NCBI RefSeq assembly: GCF_041154505.1
Contig: NZ_AP028672.1
Span: 4,628,501-4,692,500 of the forward strand
Length of the DNA stretch: 64,000 bases
Source: Acidovorax sp. A79
GTDB lineage: Bacteria; Pseudomonadota; Gammaproteobacteria; Burkholderiales; Burkholderiaceae_C
Direction of reading: 5' to 3'
In this document: positions 61,792 through 64,000 of the stretch, one piece after another
Numbering within the stretch: position 1 is the stretch's first letter
How the letters are laid out: the number at the start of each line of letters is the position of its first letter
Program-made: the position numbers and the translations under genes
Notes under the pieces: model-generated
Databases searched by the model: none
What the model was told of the DNA's origin: nothing
What the model saw: only the letters and a program-made list of their open reading frames with translations

Positions 61792-62760
61792 GTGGCCTCC
61801 ACCCCCGTGTCGGGTAAACCCTTGTCGATGGCGCAGGCCTGCGCGCGGCTGCGCTTTCGGCACCTGCAGTTCCTGGACATCCTCGGCCAGACGCGCAACC
61901 TGCGCCTGACGGCCGAGCAGATGCACATCACGCAGCCGGCGGCCACCAAGATCCTGATGGACATCGAGGACATCCTGGAGGCGCGGCTCTTCGAGCGCCT
62001 GTCGCGCGGCATGCGGCCCAACGAACTGGGCCTGTTCACGCTGCGCTACGCGGCCAGCGCGCTCGCCGGGCACCGCAAGTTCGTCGATGAGTTCAATGCA
62101 CTCAAGGAGGGCGGCCACGGCCACCTGGCGATCGGCGCCATCACGGGATCGGCCGCGCACGTGCTGACGGCGTCGGTGGCCGAGATCCAGCGCCTGCGCC
62201 CGCTGCTGGTGCTCAAGGTGCTGGAGCAAAGCAGCGACCAGCTGATCGTGTGGCTGGCCGAGCGCAAGATCGACCTGATGATCGGGCGCTTCACCGACGA
62301 CGCGCACCGCACGCAATTCCACTACGAACGCCTGTCCAGCGAGCCGCTGCTGGTGGTGGGCGGCCTGCACCACCCCCTGCGCGGCGCGCGCGACCTGGAC
62401 ATGGCCGAGCTGTCGCACTGGCCGTGGATCCTGTACCCCGCGTCCACCGCGGTGCGCAAGGTATCGGACGACATCTTCGGGCGGAGCGGCCTGGCACTCG
62501 GATCGGGCGTGGTGGAGACCCCGTCGTTCCTGTTCGCGCTGGAGATGATGCAGGCCACCGACATGCTGTCGCTGCAGCCCCAGGCGCTGGTGGAGCGCTA
62601 CATCGCCAAGGGCCTGCTGGCCCGCATCCCCGTGGACCTGCCGGACCGCATGCCCGACTACGGCCTCATCACCCGGCTGGGGGAGCCGCCCACGCCCGCC
62701 ATGCAGGCCTTCACCGACGTGCTGCGCGAGGTGGCGAACCCGGTGACCGATGCGCCGTGA
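61792..62760 (+). CDS. LysR-family regulator of the sugar-acid operon (GbpR-like)
   Basis: 322 residues from a GTG; a later ATG at 61828 is possible. HTH region: LRFRHLQFLDILGQTRNLRLTAEQMHITQPAATKILMDIE (residues about 20-60) and LFERLSRGMRPNELG. This N-terminus is typical of the GbpR/galactose-binding-regulator branch of LysR proteins that control sugar and aromatic-acid uptake operons. The effector domain runs from 110 to 315. Divergent from dctP, hence the likely activator, with the 2-keto-3-deoxy acid or the substrate as inducer. Confidence 0.9.
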   Translation: MASTPVSGKPLSMAQACARLRFRHLQFLDILGQTRNLRLTAEQMHITQPAATKILMDIEDILEARLFERLSRGMRPNELGLFTLRYAASALAGHRKFVDEFNALKEGGHGHLAIGAITGSAAHVLTASVAEIQRLRPLLVLKVLEQSSDQLIVWLAERKIDLMIGRFTDDAHRTQFHYERLSSEPLLVVGGLHHPLRGARDLDMAELSHWPWILYPASTAVRKVSDDIFGRSGLALGSGVVETPSFLFALEMMQATDMLSLQPQALVERYIAKGLLARIPVDLPDRMPDYGLITRLGEPPTPAMQAFTDVLREVANPVTDAP

Positions 62761-62783
62761 CGGGGGCTGGCGCCGGCCGCCAT

Positions 62784-62802
62784 CAATAACCAGCGGTTAT
62801 TG
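62784..62802. promoter_or_regulatory. Perfect inverted repeat upstream of a hypothetical gene
   Basis: CAATAACC-AGC-GGTTATTG, eight-base perfect arms, AT-rich, 24 bases after the LysR stop and 80 before the next start. No T-run follows on either strand, so an operator is more likely than a terminator. Confidence 0.45.
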
Positions 62803-62881
62803 AAAATGCATGCTCCCGCCTCCGTGCCGGGGCCGTTATGCTCTGCGCCCTTTCCCTGAATCTTCTGCGACCCTTTTCCCC

Positions 62882-63364
62882 ATGCAAGACACCCCCGACA
62901 CGCCCGACACCATCCAGGAGCCTCGCCGTTGGAGCGACGGCCAATGGACCGCGCAGGTCATCAAGAACGAAGACGACGACGGCTGGGCCGTGTCCATGAC
63001 GCTGCGGGGCGAGGCCGAGCCCGCGCTGGTGGGGCCCTGGACCATGGGACGCGACAAGAAGAACCCCAAGCCGCTCGATGTCTCGGCCTTCCACACCCTG
63101 GTCAAGACCGCCAGCGAGGTGCTGCGCCGCCACGAGCAGCAGTTGCATGCACAGCTCCACAAGAACGTCGCGGTCACGGTCAATGGCCAGCGCCTGCGCG
63201 TGCAACTGGCCATTGTGCCCGACGAAGAGGGCGCCACGGCCACCCTGAGCGCCCAGGATGAACTGGGCGAGGAACTGGCGCGCGTGCCCGTGCAGCCCAC
63301 GTTCAAGCTCACGCCCGCCAGTGCCACCGCCTGGGCCGAAGCCGGGTTCGAACGGCCCCGCTGA
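62882..63364 (+). CDS. Conserved hypothetical protein
   Basis: 160 residues, no signal or membrane segment, acidic N-terminus (MQDTPDTPDTIQEPRRWSD). The middle reads as a compact alpha/beta domain (WTAQVIKNEDDDGWAVSMTL, PWTMGRDKKNPKPLD, FHTLVKTASEVLRRHEQQLH, VAVTVNGQRLRVQLAIVPDEE). I do not recognise a characterised family. Codon use matches the neighbours. It has its own upstream inverted repeat, and the FMN riboswitch begins about 90 bases downstream. Confidence 0.7.
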   Translation: MQDTPDTPDTIQEPRRWSDGQWTAQVIKNEDDDGWAVSMTLRGEAEPALVGPWTMGRDKKNPKPLDVSAFHTLVKTASEVLRRHEQQLHAQLHKNVAVTVNGQRLRVQLAIVPDEEGATATLSAQDELGEELARVPVQPTFKLTPASATAWAEAGFERPR

Positions 63365-63454
63365 CGGTGCAGGCAATCGCCTGGGCGACGGCCCGCCCCG
63401 CGGGTAACCCCTAGAATCGCGCCGCTGGCCTCCACAGCTTGTGGGGGCCGGCAG

Positions 63455-63630
63455 CGTTCTCAGGGCGGGGCGGAATTCCCCACCGGCGGTATCTGCGGGT
63501 GGCTGTTGCTACAGCCGCACCGCAGCAGCCCGCGAGCGCCCGGGCCGCGCCAGGCATGGCGGCGGCCCGGGGTCAGCAGATCTGGTGCGATGCCAGAGCC
63601 GACGGTCACAGTCCGGATGAAAGAGATCGC
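63455..63630 (+). ncRNA. FMN riboswitch (RFN element)
   Basis: The conserved aptamer blocks are in order: TTCTCAGGGCGGGGCG, AATTCCCCACCGGCGGT, AGCCCGCGAGCGC, GGTCAGCAGATCTGGTG, CCAGAGCCGACGGT and AGTCCGGATGAAAGAGA. P1 can form between GCGTTCT and AGAGATCGC. It precedes the lumazine synthase gene by about 200 bases. Binding of FMN should shut off riboflavin synthesis from this gene. No other riboflavin gene lies between. Confidence 0.97.
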
Positions 63631-63794
63631 GAAGCCATGGCCGCCCATCGGGATGGGTGCCCGTGTGCAGTGGTGCGGGTGTTCGCTGGTGCGGGCGGGC
63701 GGGCGCGGTTTGCCGTGCGCGCCGCCGTGCGGCTGCCCGGGCCCGGCGCGCGGGTGCCTGCTTGCCGTTGTGGTGTGCCCTGTTCGCGCGCGCC

Positions 63795-63842
63795 CTGATT
63801 CTGGTAATCCTTTTCTTTGCTACGAGAAAATCCATGAATCAG
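63795..63842 (+). promoter_or_regulatory. Candidate translational expression platform of the FMN riboswitch
   Basis: CTGATTC (63795-63801) is exactly complementary to GAATCAG (63836-63842), which includes the last base of the ATG and the next two codons. The 34-base loop between them holds the weak ribosome site (ACGAGAA). Pairing would mask the start codon, consistent with translational rather than terminator control; I see no T-run hairpin between aptamer and gene. Confidence 0.5.
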
Positions 63843-64000
63843 TCCTTCCATTCCCACCATGCCGCCGCTGCCAATGCCGAACAAGGCCGTGCAGACTCCG
63901 CGCGCCGCAGCGAACGCGTTGCGGTCATCTGCGCCGGCTGGCACCGGGACATCGTCCACCAGGCCCGCGACGCCGCCGTGGCGGAGTTCGCCCGCAACGG
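63834..64000 (+). CDS. ribH: 6,7-dimethyl-8-ribityllumazine synthase, RibH2 type (truncated)
   Basis: The first 55 residues only; the gene runs off the right edge. After a variable 27-residue leader, the sequence ERVAVICAGWHRDIVHQARD aligns with the N-terminal strand of lumazine synthase. The substrate-stacking position is Trp (GWHRDIV) rather than the usual Phe (RFN), which is the mark of RibH2-type enzymes known from Brucella and rhizobia. It condenses ribitylaminouracil with dihydroxybutanone phosphate in riboflavin synthesis and is preceded by an FMN riboswitch. Confidence 0.85.
   Translation, partial: MNQSFHSHHAAAANAEQGRADSARRSERVAVICAGWHRDIVHQARDAAVAEFARN

Noticed and set aside
63439..63798. 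Open frame through the riboswitch region
   Set aside because: It coincides with the FMN aptamer and its expression platform; the translation is compositionally random.
1..64000. CRISPR arrays, phage modules, transposases, rRNA
   Set aside because: No regularly spaced repeats, transposase or integrase signatures, or rRNA sequences were seen in either strand.

Overview
The window is about 64 kb of high-GC chromosomal DNA, densely coding on both strands, with no rRNA, no recognisable tRNA, no insertion sequence and no CRISPR array. Gene content points to a betaproteobacterium of the Comamonadaceae, probably Acidovorax-like: the argF-argD-DUF3579-rpsT-murJ neighbourhood, the purM-perM-hda-HAD phosphatase-pcnB-folK block, a Bug-type solute-binding protein, kynBUA, and a dispersed intergenic element (core ATAGCT...GCGCTT...AAGCGCT) that I associate with this family. 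The assignment is inferred from memory, not from a search.

Layout. 1-5.3 kb: truncated MFS transporter, MliC-like lipoprotein, a lipoprotein/DUF6502 pair, and a divergent beta-propeller lipoprotein with an operator-like palindrome over its promoter. 5.3-8.4 kb: kynB-kynU-kynA operon for tryptophan to anthranilate. 8.5-13.1 kb: two-component pair, then an S9 peptidase lipoprotein translationally coupled to a CusF-fold protein without metal ligands. 13.1-18.5 kb: HD hydrolase, argF, argD, DUF3579, an extra AAA-type ATPase and rpsT; a piece of the argF 3' end is duplicated here. 18.7-24.3 kb: murJ, SirB1-like protein, orphan ParB-like protein, and a divergent CorA/ZntB transporter and PPK2 with two back-to-back Pho-box-like sites between them. 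24.5-28.6 kb: nitrilase, DJ-1/PfpI and GlxA-type regulator operon, then a PHB-depolymerase-like esterase.

28.8-38.1 kb: chemoreceptor, PerM-type protein, purM, MFS transporter, hda, HAD phosphatase, pcnB, folK. 38.2-44.1 kb: isochorismatase-like hydrolase divergent from a second GlxA-type regulator, a Bug protein, and a DctS/DctR-like sensor plus FixJ-type regulator. 44.1-50.6 kb: 2Fe-2S flavin reductase, epimerase, two envelope proteins, CheV, and a small monooxygenase/LysR/NTF2-like operon. 50.9-53.5 kb: divergent LysR and NmrA-like pair, and a PagL lipid A deacylase.

53.7-62.8 kb is a coherent sugar-acid catabolic operon: TRAP transporter (DctP, DctQ, DctM), IlvD/Edd dehydratase, two different FAH-family enzymes and an SDR dehydrogenase, with a divergent LysR-type regulator. 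It appears to encode both a dehydration branch and an oxidation/hydrolysis branch for a 2-keto-3-deoxy acid. The window ends with an FMN riboswitch in front of a RibH2-type lumazine synthase that runs off the right edge.
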